From positions 124,001 to 188,000 of the forward strand of contig WSYJ01000133.1 in assembly GCA_020186115.1 (NCBI GenBank): a stretch of 64,000 nt of DNA, read 5' to 3'. This stretch comes from Histomonas meleagridis. Lineage: Eukaryota > Parabasalia > Tritrichomonadida > Dientamoebidae. Positions within the stretch are counted from its first letter, which is position 1. Every line of letters starts with the position of its first letter. The notes beneath the pieces are model-generated. The model was not told where the DNA came from. It saw nothing but the letters and a program-made list of their open reading frames with translations, and ran no database searches. The position numbers and the translations under genes are program-made. Of this stretch, positions 36,773 through 45,603 are shown one piece after another.

Positions 36773-37834
36773 AAAATACAAATTGACCCTTTATTAACGA
36801 AAAGCGCCCCCCAAACATCTTTAAAAAAGTTTAGTAAGACAGATCAACCAGCTTTTGCACAATCACTAAAGACAGTTGATGATCCATTAAGTAGGTTTCC
36901 ATTTGACTTTAGCTCAAAAATTTCTAACGAATATGATAAAGAACCTAAAAAATTAGTTTCTCCGATTACTGTTCCGGGTTACAAAGTTGTTCGATGCATT
37001 GGTTCTGGTGCAGAGTCAGATGTTTTTGAAGTTATTCAATATTCTGGTACAGAAATGGAAGCAAAGTCATATGCCTTAAAACGATATAAAAAAGGTGTGT
37101 TTCCTGAAGGTAGTTTACCACATGAATTTATTATAAGCAAAATGCTTAATCATCCAAATTGCATACAATTCCATGATAATTTTACAATTGACAATTATCA
37201 CATATTGATTATGCCTCTTTCCAAAGCCGGTTCTTTTCAACCACCTAAAGATCCAGAACATCCAATTCCATTAATATCCATTTTTATGGCCATATCATTA
37301 ATTAAGCAAATTTCATCAGCACTTAACCACATGCATAAGCAAGGCATTGTCCACCGAGATATCAAGCCACAAAACATTCTCATATTTAAAGGTTTATTTC
37401 AATTATGCGATTATTCAGTATCGCAAAAACTGAAAAGAGAAGACGAGAAAATCGGAGGAGCGATTGGCTCTTATCCTTTTATGGCTCCTGAGATCTTTAG
37501 TGGCCTTCCATATGATCCGAAATCTGCTGACATTTGGTCATTTGGCATCACAGTGTACTCTTTGATATTCGGAACTTATCCGTTTCATATTAACGAAGCG
37601 ATTGCGTCAAATGAACAACAAAATAAAACATTGGAAAAATTCATTTTGGGATTTCCGCTTTTGTTTCCGAAAAATCCTCATTTGCCAAAAGAATTGAAAA
37701 TAATAATTTCGGAAATGTTGGAAATTGACCCGAAGAAAAGGATTCAAGCAAAAGCAATCGAGAATAATGAATGGATAAATGAACAAATCGATGAAAACAA
37801 TTCAATTTTCGAGAATATATTTAAAGAAATATAA
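36773..37834 (+). CDS. CAMK-type protein kinase without a visible ATG start
   Basis: The kinase domain begins with VPGYKVVRCIGSGAESDVFE, continues through YALKRYKKG (ATP lysine), HRDIKPQN and PEIFSGLPYDPKSADIWSFG, and ends ENNEWI. The frame is open from 36773, right after a stop at 36770-36772, yet its first ATG is 37055, beyond the glycine loop. Coding-like sequence upstream (residues such as DQPAFAQSLKTVDDPLSRF) shows that translation should start earlier. So the gene uses a non-ATG codon, has an upstream exon I cannot find, or is 5'-broken. The DFG reads DYS (LCDYSVSQ). Activity is doubtful but possible. Confidence 0.65.
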   Translation, partial: KIQIDPLLTKSAPQTSLKKFSKTDQPAFAQSLKTVDDPLSRFPFDFSSKISNEYDKEPKKLVSPITVPGYKVVRCIGSGAESDVFEVIQYSGTEMEAKSYALKRYKKGVFPEGSLPHEFIISKMLNHPNCIQFHDNFTIDNYHILIMPLSKAGSFQPPKDPEHPIPLISIFMAISLIKQISSALNHMHKQGIVHRDIKPQNILIFKGLFQLCDYSVSQKLKREDEKIGGAIGSYPFMAPEIFSGLPYDPKSADIWSFGITVYSLIFGTYPFHINEAIASNEQQNKTLEKFILGFPLLFPKNPHLPKELKIIISEMLEIDPKKRIQAKAIENNEWINEQIDENNSIFENIFKEI

Positions 37835-38264
37835 TGCATATAAATTTGCTTTAAATTTTTTTTTAATTTGTAAATTATTTAACAATGATTTTGCATTCGT
37901 TTCTGGTGAAATAGAATTTCTTCATCTTGTGATTCATGAAATGTGATAATCATTAATGCAAGTAAAAAGATCAAAATGACATATGAAATTTTTATCTCTC
38001 ATAAAGATTAATGTCTTTATTTTGATATAAGATTATCTTGAATTTTATATTTCAATAAACAATGGATTTAAGATAAAATTATTTAATTTGTAAATATTTG
38101 AATATGATTGAAAGAAGAAAGAAGTCAATGATAATAATTTAGGCATCAATCATTTCAATCTTGAATTTCAAGATTAATATTGCGTATATAAAGTTTTTGC
38201 GATTTTGAAATTAACGGTTTCATGTGCAACGACCGTTTATTTTCGGTTTTGGTCCTTCCTTTAG
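37835..38264. other. intergenic DNA with the uS17 promoter at its right end
   Basis: AT-rich with no coding pattern until the promoter elements at 38213-38264. Confidence 0.5.
38213..38264 (+). promoter_or_regulatory. uS17 promoter: AACGGTT, GACCGTTT, GGTTTTGG, CCTTT
   Basis: AACGGTT (38213-38219), a second inverted box CCGTTT, then CGGTTTTGGTCCTT and CCTTT (38258-38262), which starts 7 nt before the ATG. The layout matches uL3 and eL42. Confidence 0.6.
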
Positions 38265-38732
38265 ATGTCTGACATCCAAACCGAGCGCGCTTTCCAAAAG
38301 CAAAAACAAATTTGCCTTGCATCAAAGAAGTACCGCGGTTCCGATAAAAAACCACGCTATACAAAGAACATCGGCCTTGGAATTAAAACACCAAAGACTG
38401 CAATTGAAGGAACATATATTGACCATAAGTGCCCATTCACAAGCGACGTCTCAATCCGTGGTCGTGTAATGCGTGGAATCGTTGTTTCAACTAAGATGAA
38501 GAGAACAGTTATCGTTCGTCGTGATTATCTCCAATACATTCGTAAGTACAAACGTTTTGAAAAGCGTCACACAAAGATCCCAGCTCACTGTAGCCCATGC
38601 TTCATTGTTAAGGAAGGCGATATTGTTCAAATTGGTGAATGCCGTCCACTCTCAAAGACAGTTCACTTCAATGTCATCTCTGTCAAACCATGCGCTGTCG
38701 GTGCTGACAAGAAGCAATTCAGGGTCTTCTAA
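38265..38732 (+). CDS. RPS11: 40S ribosomal protein S11 (uS17)
   Basis: A 155-aa small-subunit protein. The start [18 protein letters not shown] matches eukaryotic S11, which begins MADIQTERAYQKQ. Later blocks are [51 protein letters not shown] and AHCSPCF. The gene has the codon bias of a highly expressed gene and a TAAACAA stop. Overlapping frames on both strands here are shadows. Confidence 0.97.
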   Translation: MSDIQTERAFQKQKQICLASKKYRGSDKKPRYTKNIGLGIKTPKTAIEGTYIDHKCPFTSDVSIRGRVMRGIVVSTKMKRTVIVRRDYLQYIRKYKRFEKRHTKIPAHCSPCFIVKEGDIVQIGECRPLSKTVHFNVISVKPCAVGADKKQFRVF

Positions 38733-38922
38733 ACAATTAAAATAATTGATTTATTTAATCAAAATTTTGAATTGACTCACTCTAAGTTTTTTATATCAAA
38801 ATAAACTATTGTCTCCCTAATTGGAAACATCTTCAAGTAATGAAAGTCTGGTTCAAAACATGCTTTTTTTTAAAATAAAAGTGACCATAAATTCATAGTT
38901 TATTTGGTCAGTTAATCTATTT

Positions 38923-38929
38923 AACGGTC
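38923..38929 (+). promoter_or_regulatory. AACGGTC box, GTPase copy 1
   Basis: 26 nt before the ATG at 38955 and duplicated exactly before copy 2 (41884-41890). Confidence 0.45.
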
Positions 38930-38954
38930 ATCCAAGATTTTTAAAAATTTAAAA

Positions 38955-39524
38955 ATGTTTACTCTTTTTGATGGAATTATTCATAAAATTATTGATAGTC
39001 GAACTAAAAAAACGACAGTTTTAATCTTAGGTATTGATGGATCAGGTAAAACTACACTTAAAGAAGTTCTATGTCAACACGCAAACCCAACACGAAAACC
39101 TAAAAAAATATTTCCAACATATGGACTTAATACAGAGACCATTAAAGAAGGGAATATAATGATTCGAATTTGGGATCTCAGTGGACGCCAAAATTTTCGA
39201 AGTCTTTGGGAAGATTATTATCGAAGTTGTGATTTAGTTCTTTATTTAGTTAATGGACATCAAATTGAACGTATTCATGAGACACGTAAAATATTTGATG
39301 AACTTTTATGTCGTTCAGCGACAGCAACAACAACAACAACAGAAACATCAACAACAACATCAACAATGAAACCAATGATTGTGCTTTTATTTAATCAATG
39401 TGAGAATGATATTGTTGATATCTTTCCGAGTTCAGAACGTGTTCCAACATTTTTTATTGATTTAGAGAAACATCAAAATATTTCAGAATTATATGAATAT
39501 ATCAAATCTACTTCACACTATTAA
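38955..39524 (+). CDS. ARFRP1-like small GTPase, copy 1
   Basis: A 189-aa ARF-family GTPase whose start MFTLFDGIIHK matches ARFRP1 (MYTLLSGLYKY). G1 GIDGSGKTT (about 26-34) is intact, and switch I has PTYGLNTETI. Switch II reads WDLSGRQNF (about 73-81) instead of WDxGGQ: the Gly is Ser, and the catalytic Gln position is Arg. The base-recognition NKxD is replaced by NQCEND (about 147). Between them lies a Thr-rich, microsatellite-coded loop. ARFRP1 recruits golgin and ARL1 at the trans-Golgi. The altered motifs suggest slow or absent GTP hydrolysis or altered nucleotide binding; that is inference. No N-terminal myristoylation Gly is present, as in ARFRP1. Confidence 0.75.
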   Translation: MFTLFDGIIHKIIDSRTKKTTVLILGIDGSGKTTLKEVLCQHANPTRKPKKIFPTYGLNTETIKEGNIMIRIWDLSGRQNFRSLWEDYYRSCDLVLYLVNGHQIERIHETRKIFDELLCRSATATTTTTETSTTTSTMKPMIVLLFNQCENDIVDIFPSSERVPTFFIDLEKHQNISELYEYIKSTSHY

Positions 39525-39599
39525 TTTATATAAGCATATGTGGATATAAATATATTTTTGTTTAATAAACCATAAATTTTATTTTTTATTATTAATGGT

Positions 39600-39960
39600 A
39601 AAAAAATTTATTTACTCGTAAATTATGAATATTTTTAGCATTAATATCAATTCCTAATTGTTCAAGAAGAAATTTATCTATTTGTATTATAAAAATAAAA
39701 GTGGTATATAAAATAATTTGAAACATAAAACCATCAAAACAAATTTTAATAAAACAAATCAATATCTTTAGCATTAATATCAATTCCTTCTTGTTTAAGA
39801 AGTAATTTAAATATTTCTATATGACCATTTTGAGATGCAAGCATAAGTGCTGTTTCAAAGTAATATATGCTTAAGAAGGAGTTTGACTATTTCTGTATAA
39901 CCATTATTAAATGCATTCATAAGTGATGCATTAATTATTTTTTAGAAATTCCATGCATTG
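39600..39960 (-). pseudogene. ankyrin-repeat gene relic
   Basis: The minus strand has ankyrin remnants such as EQLGIDINAKNIH. A second block shares AGCATTAATATCAATTCCTT and TTCAAGAAG-type sequence with the 15860-16500 locus, so both belong to the same family. Frames are broken throughout and no start or end remains. This confirms ankyrin-family decay at two places in the window. Confidence 0.7.
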
Positions 39961-40445
39961 TATTGAAACATCAAATTAAAAAAAATAAACTATAAGAAAA
40001 AGATTGAAATGTCTTAATCATTAAAATTAATACCTTTTGATCAATAAGAACCTTTGCAACTTCATTAGAATGAAGTACTGTTTTAAAAATATTTGATGAA
40101 CTTCAAAAAGATAAATAAAACACCAATCATTTAATAAAACCATATTTTTCATTGAGATTAAAGATAAGTGAGATCCTCAAGCGATTATTAATTTTATTAA
40201 CAAATCATAAAAATCAAACTACCTTATGTTTATATCATTATTCTTGTTTCAAATGTTTTTTCTTTTATTTTCTTTACACTTCCTTTTCTTGTATATTTAA
40301 AAAAAAATAGTATATAAACATTTGTTTTCAAATCATGATTCTTAACACATCAAATGAAATTATTTTATGAAAATCCAAAAATCACTTTTATATGTTTAAA
40401 AAAATTTGAAAATTAAATAATTTTTATTTATAAAATATATTTAAG
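39961..40445. other. AT-rich DNA between ankyrin relic and Sel1 gene
   Basis: No coding pattern. A short stretch at about 40020-40090 may be a further ankyrin fragment (AATGAAGTACTGTTTTAAA), but too little is left to be sure. Confidence 0.4.
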
Positions 40446-41849
40446 TTATTTAGTGAAACCTCGAAGCGAAAAAACGCCGAATAACAAAACTCCGATTGAA
40501 GCAATTGTCAAAAGGTTATGAGATTTAATCTTTTTCCTTTCATTACTCTTTTTCTTTGATATATTATTTCCGGCAATTTTCAACAGTTCCAATTCTTTTT
40601 CATTCATATTATCTTCAATTAAAATGAAATCCGGATATCCATATTTATAACATTTAGACAAAATGTAAGCAGATTCTGAATTTCCTTTTTCTGCTTCTTT
40701 TTTAAGGATATAAAACCAATTTTCATTAGCCTTCATAAGTGTTTCTATTCGTTTTAAATCAGTGTATTTCTCGTAATAAAATATCGATTCAATTAAATCC
40801 TTTGAAACTCCTTTACCAAGTTCTAACATTTGTGAATAATACTTACAACAATCAATCGAATTTAAATCCGCAGCTTTTTTATAATATTTAGCTGCTTCTT
40901 CAATATTTTTGATTTCGTTTTCAAGGATAAAAGCACAATTGACTGTCGATTGAACGTCGTCGAATTTTTCAGAACACTCTTTGAAATATTTGAATGACTC
41001 TTTGATGTCTTTTTTGACTTTTTCAGTGCCGATAGCAAGCGATAATCCGTAGTTGAACAACGATTGCTTGTGACCACTATCAGCGCCAAGCTTGCAATAA
41101 TGTAATGCTAATGTTTCATCAATAGGTATACCTCCAAGTCCATAATGATAAATTTGCCATAATTTATAATGTGCCTCTTGAAAGCCTAAATCTGAAGCTA
41201 ACTTATAATATGAAACTGCTAATTTTTCGTTAATGGGAACACCAATGCCATACCAAAGGTGTTCCGCATAGGCATATGCACCATTGCTATTTCCTTTGTC
41301 TGCTGATGATTTGGCATAAAAAGATGATTTTTGTAAATCTTTTGTACAGCCAACTCCATTTTCATACATGGTACTAAGCTGAAGATCAGCATCAGAATGA
41401 CCGAGAGATGAGCATTTTTCAAATATTGAAAGTGCTTGCTTTTGTGATTGCAAATCTGATTGAAGAAGACATTTTCCATACATATAAGTGGATTCAAGGT
41501 CCCCTTGATCTGAGCATGTCTTGAAGTATTTTAATGCATTCGTAAAATCATTTGATTGAAAATATTTCATCCCTAATTGGAATTGTGATTCGATGTTGTT
41601 TTCATCAACTTCGCCCGTTTGAGAATAAATTTTTTCATTAGATTCTGTTTCGTTTTTTGTTGCCTGTATTTTAGAAAAATAGCGAACATGTTTTGTGTTA
41701 ATCTGTATTTCATAAGTTTTTAATAATTTTAGTTCAACACCTTTGAGAGAGCTTTTCCCATTGGAAAATGATATCTTGGGGTTGATTAATAAATTTTTTG
41801 CTTTGAACTTAGCAAAGCAACATTTTTGGGTAAGCATAAAAGTGACCAT
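40446..41849 (-). CDS. tail-anchored Sel1-like repeat protein
   Basis: A 467-aa protein. About seven Sel1-like repeats fill residues 85-410 (for example ALKYFKTCSDQGDLESTYMYG, ADLQLSTMYENGVG, AYAYAEHLWYGIGVPINEKL and YKLASDLGFQEAHYKL, then GADSGHKQSLFNYGL). A hydrophobic span at about 446-462 (LLTIASIGVLLFGVFSL) sits ten residues before the C-terminus, with Lys-rich sequence before it, so the protein is probably tail-anchored in ER or hydrogenosome membrane. Sel1 proteins are scaffolds, best known in ER-associated degradation (SEL1L/Hrd3). The first 60 residues are unrecognised. Its first two ATG codons lie inside the leftmost 14 bp of duplicated block 2, and it shares 66 bp of promoter with the divergent GTPase copy 2. 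Confidence 0.85.
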   Translation of the reverse strand: MVTFMLTQKCCFAKFKAKNLLINPKISFSNGKSSLKGVELKLLKTYEIQINTKHVRYFSKIQATKNETESNEKIYSQTGEVDENNIESQFQLGMKYFQSNDFTNALKYFKTCSDQGDLESTYMYGKCLLQSDLQSQKQALSIFEKCSSLGHSDADLQLSTMYENGVGCTKDLQKSSFYAKSSADKGNSNGAYAYAEHLWYGIGVPINEKLAVSYYKLASDLGFQEAHYKLWQIYHYGLGGIPIDETLALHYCKLGADSGHKQSLFNYGLSLAIGTEKVKKDIKESFKYFKECSEKFDDVQSTVNCAFILENEIKNIEEAAKYYKKAADLNSIDCCKYYSQMLELGKGVSKDLIESIFYYEKYTDLKRIETLMKANENWFYILKKEAEKGNSESAYILSKCYKYGYPDFILIEDNMNEKELELLKIAGNNISKKKSNERKKIKSHNLLTIASIGVLLFGVFSLRGFTK

Positions 41850-41915
41850 AAATTCATAGTTTATTTGGTCAGTTAATCTATTTAACGGTCATCCAAGATT
41901 TTTAAAAATTTAAAA
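41850..41915. promoter_or_regulatory. 66-bp bidirectional promoter with AACGGTC
   Basis: It lies between the divergent Sel1 gene and GTPase copy 2 and carries AACGGTC at 41884-41890. The same 66 bp in copy 1 faces uS17 3' sequence instead, so it drives at most one gene there. Confidence 0.45.
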
Positions 41916-42488
41916 ATGTTTACTCTTTTTGATGGAATTATTCATAAAATTATTGATAGTCGAACTAAAAAAACGACAGTTTTGATCTTAGGTATTGATG
42001 GATCAGGTAAAACTACACTTAAAGAAGTTCTATGTCAACACGCAAACCCAACACGAAAACCTAAAAAAATATTTCCAACATATGGACTTAATACAGAGAC
42101 TATTAAAGAAGGGAATATAATGATTCGAATTTGGGATCTCAGTGGACGCCAAAATTTTCGAAGTCTTTGGGAAGATTATTATCGAAGTTGTGATTTAGTT
42201 CTTTATTTAGTTAATGGACACCAAATTGAACGTATTCATGAGACACGTAAAATATTTGATGAACTTTTATGTCGTTCAGCGACAGCAACAACAACAACAG
42301 AAACATCAACAACAACAACAACAGCAACAATGAAACCAATGATTGTGCTTTTATTTAATCAATGTGAGAATGATATTGTTGATATCTTTCCGAGTTCAGA
42401 ACGTGTTCCAACATTTTTTATTGATTTAGAGAAACATCAAAATATTTCAGAATTATATGAATATATCAAATCTACTTCACACTATTAA
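41916..42488 (+). CDS. ARFRP1-like small GTPase, copy 2
   Basis: 190 aa, identical to copy 1 except in the Thr-rich loop, where triplet-repeat slippage adds one residue (TTTETSTTTTTATMKP against TTTTTETSTTTSTMKP). Switch II WDLSGR and NQCEND are the same as in copy 1. Only silent differences occur elsewhere, so the duplication is very recent or kept uniform by gene conversion. Downstream sequences differ completely from copy 1. Function is as for copy 1. Confidence 0.75.
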   Translation: MFTLFDGIIHKIIDSRTKKTTVLILGIDGSGKTTLKEVLCQHANPTRKPKKIFPTYGLNTETIKEGNIMIRIWDLSGRQNFRSLWEDYYRSCDLVLYLVNGHQIERIHETRKIFDELLCRSATATTTTETSTTTTTATMKPMIVLLFNQCENDIVDIFPSSERVPTFFIDLEKHQNISELYEYIKSTSHY

Positions 42489-42754
42489 TGAAATTTTTGT
42501 TTTGTTTTAATTTGTTTTTATTGTCAAAACAAAAATTCATATTTTAAGTGTTGGATAAAATATATTTTTCCTCATTAATTTTGTACATAAATGCTCAATG
42601 AAATTAATAAAAATGTTTGAATTTGTCTATTTATTAAATTTTACACTTTTGAATATCTTTGCAATCAGTTGGTTTTATAAATAAATAACCAATCAATATC
42701 AATTTTCTGACTTTTGGATGCAATAATAAATGCATCTTTCTCATTAGTAAATAA

Positions 42755-43045
42755 AAGAACAAAAAGAACAAATGCAAATCAAAAAGAAAACATTTTTTTT
42801 CGGATGTTGTGCAATCCAGTACATCCGGGATTGCACAACAAAAGTCTCAAAATGTGGATTTGGATGCTCAACCAAACCAAAGTATACAATTGCCAACAAT
42901 TCGAAAGTTTTCTTCAACACCAAACAATGCTGTTGCTTCTGATGAATGTGATAACAGTAATACAGACAATAATAATAACGTCGTTCATAGGACAGTTAGG
43001 ATTTCAAAGTCACAGAACTTTAGAAGAGTGATCCTAACACAATAA
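42755..43045 (+). pseudogene. coding-like fragment without ATG
   Basis: An open frame after a stop at 42752-42754 reads basic then Ser/Asn/Gln-rich residues (SDVVQSSTSGIAQQKSQNVD, VRISKSQNFRRVILTQ) and ends in TAA. The composition is that of real protein, but there is no ATG in frame. It may be the 3' end of a lost gene or the last exon of a spliced one. I do not recognise it. The other frames here (for example 42714-43031) look random. Confidence 0.35.
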
Positions 43046-43390
43046 AAAATAAATAAACCTCAATACATTCCTGGATGTTGCTCTTTTTATAATGTAATTG
43101 GTTGGTGTAATGCGCTTTGAATAATGCTTAGAAAATTTGATTTGGATTTAAATATATAAATTAAAGAGTATTTTGATTACCAAAAGATGCTGTATGGAAT
43201 GCGTTTGGGAAAAACTAGTATTATTGTTCAAATAGAATATAATGAAACATTTATAATCATTTTTTAGTGCATTTGTAAAGGCACAAGTTTCATGTTGTTG
43301 TTAAGGCAAAATCAAAATGCTTGTGATAATCAAAAAAAAAATTAAAAATAAGATAATGGGAGAAGAAAAGGAAACAAAAAATTGCAGCAG

Positions 43391-43396
43391 CCGTTT
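43391..43396. promoter_or_regulatory. CCGTTT box
   Basis: Inverted AAACGG, about 24 nt before the ATG at 43415. Confidence 0.35.
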
Positions 43397-43414
43397 AAAA
43401 GACGTTTATTTGCA

Positions 43415-44068
43415 ATGAAGAAATTTAAGCACGAATGGAATGGTCCAACTGCAATTGGATTTGATGAAGATGAACAAAATGAAATAATTGAAATTCGAAG
43501 GAAACTTCGTAAAGCACTTTCACGTCGCCGCAGTCGTTTGGAAAATATTCAATCTCTTCAACAAAAGCAAAACTACATAGAAAACAGGTTCAATCAAAAT
43601 TTAATGACATTAGATCTTCATAGCGCTGCTCTTAAATATGATAAAAGAAAACTTCATGGTATTAATATTGGAATTGCAGAATATTTAGTAGATTCTTCCT
43701 TCCAAATCAAAGAATTTGAGTCGGAATCTCGTGGCCTAATTACAAAAAACAAAGAAAAGTTAAAACAATTGGAAGAAAAGAAAAAAGCAGATTTTCAAAA
43801 TGATATGAAACCGCTAGAAAAAGAGCTACAACAAAAAAGGCAAAAAGCTGAGGAATTAGAGGCAGAAGCAAGAAGTCTTGATGAAAAGGCTCGCCAAAAA
43901 CAAAGGCAAATGGAGCAATACAAAGAATACCAAGAATGGGTTTCATTAAGTAATGAATACAACAGACTTTGTGATGAAGCGATTGCACTGGAAAGAAGCC
44001 TTCCAAAGGAAAAAAGTATTTCCAAACCAATGCAAAGGAAAAACTTACACACAAGATTCTTTGATTAA
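43415..44068 (+). CDS. coiled-coil protein, function unknown
   Basis: 217 aa from the ATG of MKKFKHEWNGPTA; the codon opening the longer frame is TTG. Two long helical blocks are visible: residues ~25-60 (EIIEIRRKLRKALSRRRSRL) and ~115-205 (KLKQLEEKKKADFQNDMK, QQKRQKAEELEAEARSL), separated by a more ordered stretch (LDLHSAALKYDKRKLHGINI). Very high Lys/Glu/Gln suits a cytoskeletal or structural coiled coil. There are no membrane spans or named family. The upstream CCGTTT box and codon pattern support a real gene. It is the last gene before the foldback element. Confidence 0.7.
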   Translation: MKKFKHEWNGPTAIGFDEDEQNEIIEIRRKLRKALSRRRSRLENIQSLQQKQNYIENRFNQNLMTLDLHSAALKYDKRKLHGINIGIAEYLVDSSFQIKEFESESRGLITKNKEKLKQLEEKKKADFQNDMKPLEKELQQKRQKAEELEAEARSLDEKARQKQRQMEQYKEYQEWVSLSNEYNRLCDEAIALERSLPKEKSISKPMQRKNLHTRFFD

Positions 44069-44465
44069 ATTGTTATATAAATTCGTATTAATATTTATTT
44101 CATTATAACTTTTTTGATATATTAGAAAAGACGCGTAAGTTATAAAATCTGTTTACTTTCATACAACTACGAAGAATTGCTTGAAAAAAATATATAATGA
44201 TCCTTGTGCTAGAAGATATTTATCACCGAAAATGCAGAAGATTTTAACTTTTACAAATGCATCAAATTGTAAGTTGTTAAAAATGAAAGGCCTTAAACAA
44301 CAGCTTCTTCAAAAAAGAATTATGAGTGAAATAAAATGGTATAATTTAACATCTGTTCATTTAACTTTGTATGTATATATATACTTTTTTTATTTGTTAA
44401 TAAAAAGCTCCTAATGAATGACACTCTTATCAAGGTAGACAGTTTTCCATAGTGTCTTTTAATAC
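44069..44465. other. intergenic DNA with a possible coding relic
   Basis: At 44181-44414 a frame starting at TTG encodes IYNDPCARRYLSPKMQKIL and further basic residues before becoming random. It looks like a gene fragment but has no ATG and no family I know. The rest is AT-rich. Confidence 0.35.
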
Positions 44466-45400
44466 TATATATTAAACTCGACTTGCGATTTCCACCCATC
44501 GTATATAGCGATCATCCTACGATCTTGATATCATGAATATATAATATATATACATTATTACATCTATGATTAATATATATCTAAGAATAATATCATAATT
44601 AGCACGAGATAGATCTATTCTTTCATACCAAAAAAGTGACAAAAATTGACTTTTGTATGGTTTATATCAAGCGATAGCAGCAACGATAAGTGACGATAGC
44701 AGCGAATTTGAATGATGGTAAATTTCACGATATTTTTACCCTTTCCTCGAAAAGATATTTATTTACATCATTGTAATTTGTCAACAGCCAAATTAAACGA
44801 TTCTTGGTTTGTTAAAAAATAAAAATATTGATATTTTATCATAGAATCGTGATTTGTTTTTTATTCCAAATAATTATATGAAATCTTGATTTTCTTGAAT
44901 TTATTGAAAAAATGAATGATGTGATAATTTTCGTAATACCTTAATGATGTACTTATTTAACCTGATTAATGATTTATTATCAATAAAATAGTTTCTGTAG
45001 AATTACATATTCTTGAAATATCTTGAGACAAACGATACATTTTTTTCTGAAAAAAACGATTCTAAAGCATTGAATTTATTTGATGATTTTTTTTTTTTTT
45101 TAATTTTTGTATTTTAGCAAAATGTTTAATTTTATTGAATGAATATTATACAAATTCAATTAGCAAATTATCTTTAAAATACTGACTTGAGATAAATTTA
45201 TCGATTTTTTTTATCTCATATACTCATGTGCTTTCAAATTTTAAATATATTACATTTTTCGAATTATCCGACATTATATGTAATGATGTTGATTTCTCTA
45301 TTTTTCCGAATATGATTCGATACCACCGCTTCCTGAGCAAACAAAATTCGAAAATTGTTTTTGAGAACGATACGAGCTGATTGAGTGATTTTTATACGTC
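44466..45400 (+). repeat. left arm of 2-kb foldback element (935 bp)
   Basis: This arm is the reverse complement of 45604-46527 over essentially its full length; the only clear length difference is a T run (15 T near 45087-45101 against 4 in the other arm), which accounts exactly for the 11-bp difference. The terminal sequence is ATTAAACTCGACTTGCG, followed by the shared motif CTATATACG/CGTATATAG region. No coding frame of note lies in the arm. It contains two GATAGCAGC copies 20 bp apart. Confidence 0.93.
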
Positions 45401-45603
45401 ATTGCCCAAATAATTTCTGAATTTTTAATTTCTAAATAGATTAAGATATTATTCTTAGTTTTAAATTAATCATAGATGCAACTATGTATTTATATATTAT
45501 ATGTCCATAATATCAAGATCGTAGGATGATCGCTATATACGAACATAAGTTATTAATATCATTCTACATGTTCAAGCGGTTCGAAGTCAAATTTGAATGA
45601 GTG
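45401..45603. mobile_element. 203-bp loop of the foldback element with a third terminal copy
   Basis: The unpaired centre. About 45444-45540 is a diverged copy of the outer end of the right arm (46399-46492), sharing GATATTATTCTTAG and ATCAAGATCGTAGGATGATC, then CGCTATATACGA. After it, TTAATATCATT and TGTTC also recur in the DNA just right of the element. No gene is present. Confidence 0.7.

Larger units (their letters stand above)
38875..39526 (+). repeat. direct duplication, copy 1
   Basis: About 652 bp nearly identical to 41836-42490, including the promoter and whole coding region of an ARFRP1-like GTPase. Differences I can see: three silent third-position changes and a length change in an ACA/CAA triplet tract. 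The two copies start 2961 bp apart. The repeat ends just past the stop codon. Confidence 0.95.
41836..42490 (+). repeat. direct duplication, copy 2
   Basis: About 655 bp, the partner of 38875-39526. Its left end overlaps the first 14 bp of the Sel1 gene, so the duplication junction falls at a start codon. Confidence 0.95.

Noticed and set aside
38224-38745. Overlapping frames around uS17
   Set aside because: They are shadows of the uS17 reading frame with no homology of their own.
45560-45590. GGTTCGAAGTC in the foldback loop as a tRNA T-arm
   Set aside because: No matching stem, A box or acceptor pairing was found around it.
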